From Effrenium voratum (taxonomy: Eukaryota; Sar; Dinophyceae; Suessiales; Symbiodiniaceae): 64,000 nt of DNA. Positions 1-9,462 of this stretch are shown here, one piece after another (the stretch's first letter is position 1; each line of letters begins with the position of its first letter). The notes under the pieces are model-generated. The model saw only the letters and a program-made list of their open reading frames with translations. It did no database searches and was not told where the DNA came from. Position numbers and translations under genes: made by a program. The DNA is taken from the NCBI GenBank assembly GCA_963377175.1, contig CAUJNA010001868.1, positions 675,880 through 739,879 of the forward strand. The letters run 5' to 3'.

Positions 1-191
1 GACCATTTTAACATCGATCGGTTTTGATTGTGGCTCAGCTGGGTCCAGCAGCCGTCGAAGTCCACGGTTCAGGTGGGCATCTGGGACCTCATCCTTGGCC
101 AGGCGCTAGAAAGCAGGGGGGGCCCTCTCCTTTGGGTGGGTTTAACGGGAAACTAAAAGGAAACCCACAAATTATGAAATGTTTTTTGTTT

Positions 192-325
192 TGGGGTTGC
201 GGTTGATCACTCGGGGTTTATCCAACCACCTCTGTGACACATGCAGGAATCCCCCCCTTATGGAGGGTTAGTCTTTGGGAAGCCCCTTTACTTGCATCGC
301 AGAAGTGGTCATTGCCCACAGCACT
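192..325 (+). repeat. TIR-O element, copy 1
   Basis: Matches a second copy at 12789-12932. The core is an inverted repeat: CCACCTCTGTGACAC near 226 pairs with GCATCGCAGAAGTGG ending at 308. A conserved left flank (GGTTGATCAC) and right flank extend the homology beyond the hairpin, so the mobile unit is probably longer than the hairpin. Function unknown. Confidence 0.6.
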
Positions 326-1142
326 GAGCGAAAGCCATGGTAAAGATCAGTTACTTGGGGGCTCCTCAACAGCTAGGCTGACCATGTCACACGGACGAGG
401 CTCGCCGAAAGGAAAGGAAAGGGATTCCTTATTTCAGGTTTTGGACATAGTGATAGTGTAGAACTTGCAGATAGATGGTTCGTCGTTTCGGCCCGTTGTT
501 TCGTCGAAGCAATGGTTAGTCTGTTTTGTTTTTTTGCTTTGTGGCCGTGTGTTGCTTAGGGGATCCGCAAAATCATGGTTTGCCTTTTCGTTTCCCTTTT
601 AAAGCCAACCAAATGGGGGTTAGAAACAGCACACCCATATATTGTGAGCAAAGTATACTATACATAAACTACGCTGATTGTCAAATAGTAACAATGAGTG
701 TTAGCACAAGGGACATCGCTTTAAATGGGCGCTGCGAGTACCTAGTTGGTATGCAAACTGGGTTTATGGCGCAGCAGGTAGGTAGTTTGCAGGTCTTGAT
801 GTTTGAGCGGGAACACTCAGTTTCGGGCGGCAAATAAAGCCGTTTGAAGCTGCCTGCCAACGGGGTTGTTTGTCCGTAAGAATGAGTTACCGCCCAAATC
901 GCGCACATGCCAGCGCCGGTTTTCGGTTTTGACACATTCTTGAGAGAGGACCCAATGGTTCTGTTAGCAACTATTGTGCGCATGGTTCGATGAAAAGCAT
1001 TTGCATTGTGCCACTGAGTCTGAAAAAAGAACACTTGTTACACTTAAAGCAAAGCTAACATCAATAAAGCTTGTTATACAAAACACCAACTTGTTATTAG
1101 AAACCAATGAAAATACACTTAAAACATTAGCTTTCTTGACAC
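326..1142. other. Unassigned AT-rich stretch, no gene recognised
   Basis: About 800 bases with no recognised repeat family. The part 1000-1140 is AT-rich and low in complexity. A 103-codon open frame at 526-837 shows no domain and no convincing codon bias, so it is not called as a gene. Confidence 0.4.
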
Positions 1143-1272
1143 ACCACCCCAACATGGGTGTCTTCTTTTAGGGCCCCCCCACTGCCCCCCACCGGTGGTT
1201 TTCCTTTGGTATTCCTTTGAAACCACCAACAAAAAAGGGGTACCAACTCCAAAAACCGCAACGACCAAGGAA

Positions 1273-1342
1273 GCCTTGGACTTCTTTAGGCTTTCAGCTT
1301 TGTTTGATTTCCGTTTTTTCCTAAAGTTGAAAGGGAGACCAC
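1273..1342 (+). repeat. X repeat, copy 1
   Basis: About 70 bases starting GCCTTGGA and containing GCTTTGTTTGATTTCC, ending GGGAGACCA. A diverged copy lies at 3973-4054. No terminal repeats were identified, so it may be part of a longer element. Confidence 0.45.
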
Positions 1343-1440
1343 GAGGACACACCCCCAGGAAACCAAAAGGAAACACCACCACCAGACGAGGTTGTTTATT
1401 TTTGGAGACCAAATGGCAACACCAACAAAGATCTAGGGCT

Positions 1441-1557
1441 ACCTTCCCCATTCTATCCAGGGATCCTTCTTTTCAAGAAACCATCAAAAACCCAAGGAAG
1501 CAGCTGCTTTTTGAAAAGAACGATGGCCTAGAAAGAATTGAGAATCAATCCCTAGAG
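1441..1557 (+). repeat. TIR-G element
   Basis: Reference features of TIR-G are a left arm with GGGATCC and TTCT near a CCCATTCTT block, a right arm GAAAAGAACGATGG, and the right terminus GGGAATCAACCCCTAGA. Here the terminus reads AATCAATCCCTAGA. At least fourteen full or partial copies exist in the window. Confidence 0.7.
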
Positions 1558-1671
1558 TAAGTGTCTCGTTTGCGATATGGACCCCCCAGATGGGTTTCGG
1601 TGCTCTTTCGGTTTCCCTTAAAAGCACCGGGGCCAAGCCCAAAACACCAGGGTTCTTTTCAAAAAAGGGTA

Positions 1672-1785
1672 CCCTTTCAACCATCGTTCTTTTCAAAAAC
1701 CAGCTGTTTCCCGTGGAGTTCTGATGGTTTTTCTGAAAATAACGATGGCCTAGAACAGAATGGACAAGGAATCAACCCCTAGAGC
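1672..1785. repeat. TIR-G element with two right arms
   Basis: The left half carries the reverse complement of the usual right arm (CAACCATCGTTCTTTTC) and the right half carries the normal right arm and terminus (AATCAACCCCTAG). The copy is therefore a near-palindrome of two right arms. A short further terminus copy follows at 1798-1850. Confidence 0.55.
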
Positions 1786-2240
1786 AAGTGTCTCTTCTCA
1801 GGAAACCATCAAAGACCCAGGGAATAGAAGGGGGAATCAACCCCTAAAGAGGCGTACCAACTCCCAAAAACGAGAACGGCAGGACCCGGCAGAGGACTTG
1901 GAGGTGGACGTTAGCTTCCAAGCCGAGGCGCGGTGAGTTTTATCGTGTTTTTGTTTTCCGGCCGGCGGCGCAAGGTGTCGGAAGTGTGTTTTGCTTTTTT
2001 GTGCCGACTTGTTTTGCGGGTGGGTTTAAAAGGAACACCGGAAAACCGGAAGGACAACGACACGTTTCTGTTTTCTATTTGTTTTCTTTGTTTCTTTTTT
2101 TTGGCGGCGGGAGGGAGGGGTCGCCTAAAGAAAGACGCGCCACCCATGTGGGATAGCTTGATCATGCCTTTTTGTTGTTCTTGTTTTCGTTTGGTTGAGT
2201 CAAAAGGAAGGAACGCAATGGAGAAGCCGGGCCCTCATGA

Positions 2241-2362
2241 CTTGACTGCTATTGGGTTGGATCTTTAGACTTTGACTTTTTGGTTGAGATCAAGTGGTGT
2301 TTTCCACTAATCCCCCAAAAAGGTGTCCACTTTTTGCAGGGGGGGTCATTGCAGCAACCAAG
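2241..2362 (+). repeat. TIR-B element, reference copy
   Basis: Left end CTTGACTGCTATTGGGTTGG pairs with right end CAACAGCAACCAAG of the family (here GCAGCAACCAAG). The interior has GGATCTTTAGACTTT, then GTTTTCCACTAA, then an acceptor-like CACTTTTTGCAG followed by a G run. About fifteen copies and fragments occur in the window. Confidence 0.75.
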
Positions 2363-2513
2363 ATGAAGGATGCCACGCCCCACGTGACATGCTGAAGCAA
2401 CGCTCAAGCTGACCTGTCGGTGACCAGGTGGTGGGGGATTTGGAGGAGCTCGCCGGGCGCTCCGGAACGAGTGGTGGGGTGGGGGGTGGGGTGGGGGTGT
2501 GGAACTTGTTTAA

Positions 2514-2613
2514 TTCCTTCTATGTGCTTAAGAATATGTTTTTTCTTCCCTTGTTGGTTTTAAAGGGAATGTATCACTACTTTGTTTTTGTTTTTTTTGC
2601 TTCTATTTGCTTA
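2514..2613 (+). repeat. TIR-J element, left part
   Basis: Carries the family core CCCTTGTTGGTTTTAAAGG followed by GAATGTATCACTACT. Its right end runs into the TATTTGCTTA that begins the next TIR-J copy, so this copy is truncated or merged. Confidence 0.55.
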
Positions 2614-2703
2614 CCAGCACCCTCCAAGGAGGTCCATTTGTACCCAAAGTGGCTTACACAAGAGAACTGCTGGTACAAATGGACCTCCTTTGGAGGGTGC
2701 TGG
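2614..2703 (+). repeat. TIR-I element nested in TIR-J
   Basis: Long hairpin: CCAGCACCCTCCAAGGAG pairs with its complement ending GGAGGGTGCTGG. The loop is GTACCCAAAGTGGC followed by TTACACAAGAG. It splits the GCTTAAG of the left terminus of the next TIR-J copy and is flanked by TA on both sides, which fits a 2-bp TA target duplication. Confidence 0.75.
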
Positions 2704-2815
2704 TAAGTTTTTTTTTCCTTTTTTTTTCTTAAATCTTATTCTCCCTTGTTGGCTTTGAAGGGAATGTATCACTACTGGAAATATGTTTTATCTTTCGGGC
2801 TTCAGCAAATGGAAG
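2704..2815 (+). repeat. TIR-J element, right part of the nested copy
   Basis: Continues the copy interrupted by TIR-I: the core CCCTTGTTGGCTTTGAAGGG and GTATCACTACTGG, then the right terminus CTTCAGCAAATGGAAG. The left terminus lies at about 2601-2613, before the inserted TIR-I. Confidence 0.65.
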
Positions 2816-2916
2816 ATTGGAACTGGCGGAGTTCCGCTGTGTTTCGCCTGCCATGATGCAGGATTTCCATGGCGAGCATTTTTTTGCGAGCCGCTGGTTC
2901 CGAGTGTGCATGGCTC

Positions 2917-3019
2917 CCATTTGCTGCAAGGAATATTTTTTAGTTTCCCTTGTTGGCATTAAAGGGAAGTATCACTACTGGACATGTGTTTATTTTTCTT
3001 TCGGGCTTAAGCAAATGGA
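2917..3019 (+). repeat. TIR-J element
   Basis: Left end CCATTTGCTGCAAGGAATAT, core CCCTTGTTGG and GTATCACTACTGGAC, right end CTTAAGCAAATGGA. It is followed directly by a TIR-G copy, a pairing that recurs in reverse near 9.1 kb. Confidence 0.7.
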
Positions 3020-3020
3020 C

Positions 3021-3143
3021 GATTCATTCTTTCCAGGGATCCGGATCTTTCTAGAAAACCACCCAAACCCCTGGGGAAATGGGGATCCGTATTTGAAAAG
3101 AACGATGGCTGAGAAAGAATGGACCAGGAATCAACCCCTAGAA
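3021..3143 (+). repeat. TIR-G element joined to TIR-J
   Basis: Has GGGATCCGGATC in the left arm, GAAAAGAACGATGG in the right arm and the terminus AATCAACCCCTAGAA. The left terminus is partly lost at the junction with the preceding TIR-J. Confidence 0.7.
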
Positions 3144-3484
3144 ATTCAACTTGCAGAGTTGCGCCGTCTTTCGCCCTGAATTGTCATCCCGGCAAGTGAC
3201 CGCACATGGGTCGAAAAGTGAGACCAGGAACCCACGAACCCTAGACTCTTACCGTAAGAACCCCTTAGTGTAGACACACTGTTCGGGGAATCACCCTGAC
3301 AGACACTCGCCAAAATTTGCCAATGTGCCAAACGTGTGATGTTCGCGACCGAAAAGAGAGGGACACTTGGGGACGTTTGACTTACCCGTTGGGTTGACAA
3401 ACCTTTGGACCTTTGGCATCATGAGCCGAGGCCGGCCCAACATTGGTCAGTTTGAGGCAAGGCCCTCTCGTGAAAGTCCACAAG

Positions 3485-3594
3485 ACATGGCTGTGGCTCA
3501 AAAAAAACAGTACCAACATGGAACCCTGGTGAGTGGACACATGGACCACAACCTGCGGTTTGCCCCTCCTCTTCAATTCTGAGCCACACCCAAA
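3485..3594 (-). repeat. TIR-D element
   Basis: Ends CATGGCTGTGGCTCAAAA and TGAGCCACACCCA are inverted relative to each other. The interior has CATGGAACCCTGGTGAGTGG and an ACCTGCGG block, the reverse complement of the reference orientation. About twelve copies are in the window. Confidence 0.7.
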
Positions 3595-3696
3595 TCCCAA
3601 CACAGTTCCACGTGAAGTGGGAGACCTTTCTGAGCTGTTTTGAAGGGAAGCCGCAGGGAAAGCACAGATTCTGGGGGTTCCAGATCAGATTTAAAC

Positions 3697-3812
3697 ATAG
3701 GCATCTCTTTTTGGTTGATTTGGTTGAAATATAGAGGGCCCTGGTAGAATCCTGGTGGTTCTCTCTCAAATACCAGGGAAATCCATCGATTTTCCCAAAA
3801 AGGGTACCTATG
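3697..3812 (+). repeat. TIR-K element, diverged
   Basis: Left CATAGGCATCTCTTTTTGG and right AAAAGGGTACCTATG are inverted repeats. The interior holds TTGGTTGAAATA and a TACCAGGG block as in other TIR-K copies. Confidence 0.55.
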
Positions 3813-3972
3813 GACCTAAAAAATGTTGGAGTTGCTGAGGTTCTCATGGAGGAGCCAACTATAACAGAGGCGCCGACTGGAGAGCTGTCGACAGGTTCTT
3901 GGCAGCCAGGATCAGTATTGGTGTGTCTGAAAATCGGGAAATTGGTACCCTCCAGAGAAGACACACCCAAAG

Positions 3973-4054
3973 GAGCCTTGGAATTCATTTCCAGGCTTTT
4001 GTGCTTTGTTTGATTTCCTTTTTTGGGTTGGTCTAAAGTGTACAGGGAGACCAA
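3973..4054 (+). repeat. X repeat, copy 2
   Basis: Shares GCCTTGGA, GCTTTGTTTGATTTCC and GGGAGACCA in order with 1273-1342, with several small indels. No ends defined. Confidence 0.45.
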
Positions 4055-4282
4055 AAGCAAGCACCAACACCAACTGTTGCTCCCAAAGGTCTTTCACAGA
4101 CAGCCTCAGGCATCGAACAGTGCCAGGGTCTTCGAAGCAACCATTCGGACAAATATCCTTCTCCTCACAGCCAGCCCCACGACAAAGTCTTTTTGTATTG
4201 GATCCGCCCAAGAAGGTGATCCTTTTGGTTTGCCTTTGCCAACTCCAAAAAGGCTAACCATGTTGGCACCAAAAAGACGAGC

Positions 4283-4415
4283 CATATGGCTGTGGGTCAA
4301 AACCAATGGTACCATTTTGGGGTAGGTGAATTCACAACCCACTTTAGAACCTATTTTAGTGGTTGGATTGGGATGTTCACTGGTGGGTAACCCGGGTTTT
4401 GACCCACAGCCATAT
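4283..4415 (+). repeat. TIR-E element, reference copy
   Basis: Terminal inverted repeats CATATGGCTGTGGGTCAAAA and TTTTGACCCACAGCCATAT. The interior has CCAATGGTACCATTTTGGGG, then AGTGG..GGATTGGGATGTTC and a GGGTA block. Its termini resemble those of TIR-D except GGGTC for GGCTC. A TIR-L copy follows immediately. Confidence 0.75.
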
Positions 4416-4419
4416 CCTT

Positions 4420-4531
4420 CACCACCTAAGAAACCCTGGAAAGATGATTCCGCTGTAAACAGCAACAAACAATGGTTTCAAGAATGGTTTCCTTTCGTGG
4501 TGCGAAATGGTTTTCGCAACCATCCACAGTA
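4420..4531 (-). repeat. TIR-L element
   Basis: Reverse copy: begins CACCACCTAAGAAACCCTGG, ends GCAACCATCCACAGTA. It lies five bases after TIR-E. Confidence 0.65.
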
Positions 4532-4689
4532 TTGCTACCCCCAAAAAAAGAAGAGCCCATATTGGACCGCCGCCCAAGTTCCAGCCGAAAAAGTCCCCCG
4601 TCAGGTCTCCAGCAGGTGGCGAGTCGCTTTCCCCGCGCCCGGTGGCAAGGCGGGAGTGGGGAAATCTGGGTGGCGGTTGGCTGGATAGT

Positions 4690-4858
4690 CCTCCCACTAT
4701 GGCACCCTCCCTAGGTCCCCCAGCTAGGTGCTCTTTCTCACCAACTTTTTTGGGTGAGGGTTGCCCTACTAAAACAGACAACAGAAGAGAGGATACCCTT
4801 GTTCTAACCTCTCTACTGGAGGACCTAGCTCCCACAGGTGCCATGTTAGTGGGAGGGG
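4690..4858. repeat. TIR-AA element split by a TIR-A insertion
   Basis: The outer arms CCTCCCACTATGGCACC (from 4690) and GGTGCCATGTTAGTGGGAGG (to about 4858) are complementary. They are separated by a complete TIR-A copy. Similar arms with CCCTCCCACCA and TGGTGGGA occur at 27.2 and 42.0 kb, and a short deleted form at 20604-20636. Confidence 0.6.
4711..4828 (+). repeat. TIR-A element, reference copy
   Basis: TIR-A begins CTAGGTCCCCCAG and ends CTACTGGAGGACCTAG; these pair apart from one base. The interior contains GGGTTCCCCTACTAAAATAG or a close variant, then TTCTAACCTCTC. This copy is flanked by CTCC on both sides, a likely 4-bp target duplication, and sits between the arms of TIR-AA. Confidence 0.8.
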
Positions 4859-5035
4859 GGTCTCAAGGTCTCAAGGTGAGTGGTGTAGAGGGAAGGGAGG
4901 ACAGCACCCCCACCGTTTTCCGGCGGTGCCGATTCCTCCCATGTCCACCTGGCCTGAAACATCTCGCAGGTGTGCCTTCAGCTGCCCAGGACCTTTGTCG
5001 AGTGGGGCCTGGGGAAGCCACGTGAAGAAGCCAAT

Positions 5036-5165
5036 ACACAACCTAGAGCCTAGATTCCCATATATGAGCCCTAAACTGGACCACTAGACCAGACCCTGGA
5101 CCTAGATCCTAAGCCCTGCAATCTAGACCCTAGACCAGACCCTGGACCCTGGACCTACCTGGACT
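5036..5165 (+). repeat. Irregular CTAGACC/CTGGACC satellite
   Basis: About 130 bases built of variants of TAGACCCTGGACC and CCTAGA. Units are irregular in length, so this is a decayed minisatellite rather than a clean array. Confidence 0.55.
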
Positions 5166-5449
5166 CTAGACCCTGATTGTTGCTTTCCCTTCAAAGCTAC
5201 TCCAAAAACGGGGCAACCCACAAAACAGAGACATACCCCATGTCGGTTTCTCGTCCTTTTTGAGTACCTTATTTTTCTGGTGTCAAAAGCGCGTGGGACA
5301 AATCGCATTCCGCGTGGTAGAACATCCTTATAGGCTCCTCTTTTTGCTGTTATGGGGGCCATGTGGGGTTGTCTCAAGCTTACAGGTCCCTGAAAACATT
5401 TGGTTTCCGTTTGGCTTCGGTTGCCCAAAAAAACACGCCCATCTTTCGA

Positions 5450-5541
5450 CCTAGACTCTCCATGACCCTTAAAAACTGGGTCCATGACCCCAGTATTTTG
5501 GGTAATGACTACCCACTTAAGGGTCAGAAGGAGACTCCAGG
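5450..5541 (+). repeat. TIR-H element
   Basis: Left end CCTAGACTCTCCATGACCC and right end GGGTCAGAAGGAGACTCCAGG form the family termini. The interior has TGGGTCCATGACCCCA and TTTTGGGTAATGAC. Six copies occur in the window. Confidence 0.75.
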
Positions 5542-5723
5542 ATTGCCGTTTTCCAAAGGGGAAACCGCCCACTTTGTGGGTCCCCTAAAGAAGCAGAAGG
5601 CACGGAAACGAAGCACAGGATTTCAGTTCCCGACCTTTGCTCGCGTGAGCCATTCGGATCTCGCAGGACGTACAGCGTGGACCTAGACTTGCCCGCCAGC
5701 TTTGCCGGGGGTCTCAAGAGCTT

Positions 5724-5819
5724 GGGGTGTGGGTCAAAAATGGGGTAACCCCAACATGGGTTGCCCTGGTCAATGGAACCAAGGACTAAAACCTGTTTAG
5801 TTTTGGCCCATACCCATTT
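5724..5819 (-). repeat. TIR-D element, diverged
   Basis: Has GGTGTGGGTCAAAAATGG at the left, CAATGGAACCAAGGACTAAA inside and TTTTGGCCCATACCCAT at the right. Confidence 0.55.
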
Positions 5820-6263
5820 GGACGTCTCTTTCTTTGAGGGTGTTTTTTTTTTCCACAAGGGAAGCAAACGGGAAATTATCCAAGCTTGGTTGCCCCACCT
5901 AGAGACAGACCCATTTGGTTTATCTGCAAGTGACGTGGCACAAAGGTCGGCTTCGTGTGAAAGCCCAAAAGGGGATCCTTGCGTGATGTTTGAAGGTACC
6001 CGGTTGTAGGTTTGAGGAAAGCCCCTTTTTTTGGGGGGGTCTCCCCCCTAAAATTCTGAGCACATTCCCTTTTGCTGGGACTTGTGCTGGCATCATTTTT
6101 CGATTGGTGGTGTAAACATGGGCCAGACTTTAGTCGAATTATGTTGTGATGAATTTACATGTCGAGGTTCACTGACGACTCATCAGAGACTACATGTTTC
6201 ACATGTTTGGTTGGGTCACAGCTGTGGCTTTGCGTGCGGCTACAAATCTGCTTGCCTCAAGTC

Positions 6264-6365
6264 TTTTTTTTTTTTGGGGGGGGGAGGGGGGGTTAGATCA
6301 TGCATGAGATCCCCCCCCCCAAAAAAAAAAAACGTTTTTTTTTTTTTGTTTTTAAAAAAAAAAGA
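6264..6365. repeat. Homopolymer hairpins of T/G and C/A runs
   Basis: A run of T then G is followed by TTAGATCATGCATGAGAT and then runs of C and A, a near-perfect hairpin. A second T-run/A-run hairpin follows. The AAAACG motif next to the A run recurs near 58.6 kb. Confidence 0.7.
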
Positions 6366-7012
6366 AAACCGTTGGTGCGGCGTGACGGTTCCATCCGTGG
6401 CTTTGGTTGGCGCGTGAGCGCCGAAGGTTTGTCGGATCATCGAAGGGAGCCGATGGGCCGCTGGAGCTGAGGAAAAGGCGTGGCTGGTGGTGCAAGCGCC
6501 GTCCTGAGACTGGTAGGAAGCCGGTAGGAAGCCGGAAAGGAATCGATGCGAAAGGGGGAGCCTCATGTTTTTGTTTTTGTTTTCTTCTCCATGAAAAGAA
6601 CAGCTTTTCTTGGCTGTTGGCTCAAAAATGAGGTAAGTACCACCAACCCCACACTTTGTAGAACAAGAGCAACAAAACGTGCGGTGTTCTGTGTCCGTAA
6701 TTGGAGCACCCAAATTCGAAAGGCGGACAAGCTCATCTTGGCGTCGCCACACACCAGCTGAGGCCAGCATTCGGGGCGCCGAGGCGGGTTTGGATGTGTC
6801 GGCCAGGAAATCAGTTTGGAAGCGGGACTTGTTGATCCTAGGGAGAACCAAAAGGAGGAACCACAGAAAGGGCCCCCGAAATGGTTGGCTTTCTTTTGGC
6901 CTTCCTTGAAATACATAAATCAAAAGGATTCCAGTGGTGCGAGGTGCGACATGCTGAAGCTCGACTGCCGCTGGTGTCCTGCTCTGGTCTTGGAAAGTCG
7001 CTTTGGTCGGGG
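6366..7012. other. Gene-free stretch, nothing recognised
   Basis: No repeat family or convincing gene seen. Overlapping open frames on both strands cover 6240-7031 but have no domain, so they are treated as chance. Confidence 0.3.
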
Positions 7013-7138
7013 CCATGTGGCCATGGGTCAAAAGCCTACTCTACCCCCAGTCACCATCCCAATCCCCACTAAACTAGACTAAAATGGGTGGTGCACCTAC
7101 CCCAAAATGGTACCATTGGTTTTGACCCACAGCCATGT
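7013..7138 (-). repeat. TIR-E element
   Basis: Complete reverse-oriented copy: CATGTGGCCATGGGTCAAAA on the left, GGTTTTGACCCACAGCCATG on the right, and GGTGCACCTACCCC inside. Confidence 0.75.
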
Positions 7139-8396
7139 CCCGGAGCTTCCGGGGGAAGGGATCGAGATCGACCGGAGAAAGGGGCGCCTCAATTGTTTTT
7201 GTCATGGTCACTGGATGTTTTCGAGCTTGGCAGAGCCTTGATTGCCTTACTCGTGGGATGAATGAGAGTCGAGTGGAGACAGATGGAGACAGCATCGCCG
7301 GGGCGGGCAAAATGCAACGGTTGACTCTGATATGTGTGGGTCAACCAGCAGGGAAAGGAGAGCAAACTAGGGCCCAAATCAATCGGAAGGGTGTGCAGAA
7401 GGGGGTTGTGCTTTAATGCCTTTTCGGGTCTCCTCCAAAGCGCTTTTTCTATTTTCGGGCAGACTGAGTATGTGAAACAGAATCAGAAGATATGATTTTC
7501 TGTGTACCCAAGTGGCCAAGATTTAGCTCATGATAGGAGGAAGATGCTACAAGCTGCAAACATCTCCGAAACCCTCGGATTGGACACCTCCAGAGCGCTT
7601 CATTCAGGTTGGCCGCTGTGCGAGAGGACTGAAAGCCTTCAAGACGTGCAGTGTCAACCAGTTGTTTCGACGAGGTCGCCAACGGTAGGGGCTTTGGCTT
7701 CCCCGTAAAAGTGTTGATGAATCCTCTTGGAGGTATGAACCAAACTTGTCCAAAAACAAGTTTTGGCAACAGGACTTGCTGACGTGCGATTCGATCTCGG
7801 CCGGAAATGGTCCAGTCCGGCTCTAAAAACCCAAAGGAGATTACTTCGCAAACCCTTTATTGTGGGGGTCAAGAGGTCAAGGCCAATTTTACAGCGTTCA
7901 AGAAAAGAACGTGTATACCCGGGGGGGGACAGTTTTTTTTTTTTGGTTAAGGAGACGGTATGGGGCGATGTTTTTCTCCCAATTTGCCTGCACCTTTTTA
8001 AGCCGTTGGCCAGGAAAATCCCGCTGTCCCAGGAGGTCTGTGAGCAGGGAGTCTCGGGATTTGGTCAAGCCATGTAGGTGGTTCCTTTGCTACCTGTCGT
8101 TTTGGGATGTCTTGAGAGGCCTAAAGAAAAACTGTATATCCATCACGGTTAAGCCAAGAGTGAATGGGCCAAATGGGCCAAATCAGCGTCGAAATCTTCA
8201 AAGCGGCCCTTCTCACCCGTCACAGCCTGATGGCTCTGCCAACTTCGGGCTCTTCACTTCGGGCGACTTGGGGCGAATCGAGGCAGAACTTGGAAGACAC
8301 CGTGGGCGATAGATTTCAGTTGGCCCAGGTCTCAGTGCGGACGAAGCAAAGCGCATGATCCTGGGAGTGGAGGGAGGGGCATTGCTCCATGTTGAT
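7139..8396. other. Gene-free stretch, weak open frames only
   Basis: No repeat family recognised. Open frames of up to 150 codons on the plus strand (7860-8312) and 106 on the minus strand (7449-7769) show no domain; a real exon cannot be excluded. Confidence 0.3.
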
Positions 8397-8399
8397 TCC

Positions 8400-8490
8400 C
8401 TATTGCCGTTCTTTTCACCGTTTTCCCTGGGGTTTCCGGAGGTTTTCTAGAAAGAAGGATCCCTGGAAAGAATGGGGATATCCCTAGAAT
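8400..8490 (-). repeat. TIR-G element followed by a TIR-J end
   Basis: Reverse-oriented copy with GTTCTTTTCACC, CTAGAAAGAAGGATCC and terminus TATCCCTAGAAT. It is followed immediately by ATTTGCTTCA, which matches the TIR-J terminus. Confidence 0.6.
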
Positions 8491-8946
8491 ATTTGCTTCA
8501 TGGCAGGGAATCGGGGCTTTCCTTGCCCCAGGGATCCCTGTGCCCATTTTGATCCTGGCGAAGATGAGGCTCCTCTCTTCGAGCGCAGCGAAAGCAGAGG
8601 CCAGTTAGCAAGCGCAAAAAGCGCAAAGCGCATGAGGATTGGTCGACCTATGGCTATCCAGTCTATAGTGAATTTGGGGAGTGACCTGGGACTCCCTCAA
8701 CGTCCTATGTCATTTCCCCCTGGTGTGATTTTGGTGGGATCCATTTTTGTTGCAGTGCTGTCACATTCCTGAATGTGGCCCAAAGCAGAGCAAACATTGA
8801 ATGTGGCCCATATGATTTGCAAGGCGATGGCGCAGCTTGATACCTGTTAGGTGCGTTCACATTCTTTCTCCGAGGCGGAAAGAGCCGGGAGGCGTGTCTT
8901 CTTTTTTTGGCGGCCCTTTTGGTACGGCAACCGTTTGAGGGTCCAA

Positions 8947-9094
8947 ATTCTAGGGGTTGATGCCTTGTCCATTCTTTTAAGCGAACGTTCTTTCCAAAAA
9001 CCGATCGCCATTTCGCCAGGGTTTTGAAATTTTGGGTGGCTTTCCAAACAGATCCGGATCCCTGGGTTCAGAATGGGGAAGTTACCCCTAGAAT
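8947..9094 (-). repeat. TIR-G element, longest copy
   Basis: Both termini are present: ATTCTAGGGGTTGATGCC and GGGGAAGTTACCCCTAGAAT. The interior carries GATCCGGATCCCTGGG. It abuts a reverse TIR-J. Confidence 0.75.
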
Positions 9095-9198
9095 CTTCCA
9101 TTTGCTTCAGCCCGAAAAAAAAAAAAAAAGAAAAAAAAAACAGTAGTGATACACTCCAGTAGTAAAGCCAACAAGGGAAAACAAATACATGTTTTGGG
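9095..9198 (-). repeat. TIR-J element, reverse, abutting TIR-G
   Basis: Starts CTTCCATTTGCTTCAGCCCG, has CAGTAGTGATACA and GCCAACAAGGG. The junction order equals the reverse complement of 2917-3143. Confidence 0.7.
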
Positions 9199-9249
9199 TC
9201 TCTCCGTTCCATCTCCAGATCTCATAGTGTGTTCTGTGTTGGGCGTTTT

Positions 9250-9368
9250 CTCAGTTGTTCAGTGGCACCAATATTTTTTCCTGTTTTTTGGTGGCCCCAC
9301 TAAAAGTGGTCCAAGCCCCAAAAAGTGTTCCGATTCCTTTTTTTTTCCAGGGTCACTGAACAACTGAG
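9250..9368 (+). repeat. TIR-C element, full length
   Basis: TIR-C ends are CTCAGTTGTTCAGTG and CACTGAACAACTGAG, perfect complements. The interior has GGTGGCCCCACTAAAAGTGG, then CCAAGCCCCAAAAA, then TTTTTTCCAGGGT. Seven copies occur in the window. No clear target duplication at this copy. Confidence 0.85.
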
Positions 9369-9387
9369 ATAAGGAACACCATGGAAA

Positions 9388-9462
9388 TGAAACATTTCCA
9401 GCAGTAGTGATACAAAGCCCTTTTAAAGCCAACAAGGGAACATACATATATAGGTGTGTTCT
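9388..9462 (-). repeat. TIR-J fragment, reverse
   Basis: Contains GCAGTAGTGATACA and TTTTAAAGCCAACAAGGG. Both ends are incomplete. A further TIR-J end with TTTGCTGCAAGGAATAT lies at 9627-9665. Confidence 0.5.

Noticed and set aside
6264..6365. Homopolymer hairpin as a transcription terminator
   Set aside because: It looks like a bacterial terminator, but the context is eukaryotic and the runs recur near 58.6 kb as parts of repeats.
6240..7031. 263-codon minus-strand frame
   Set aside because: It reads through homopolymer runs as poly-Lys, poly-Phe and poly-Pro and has no domain.
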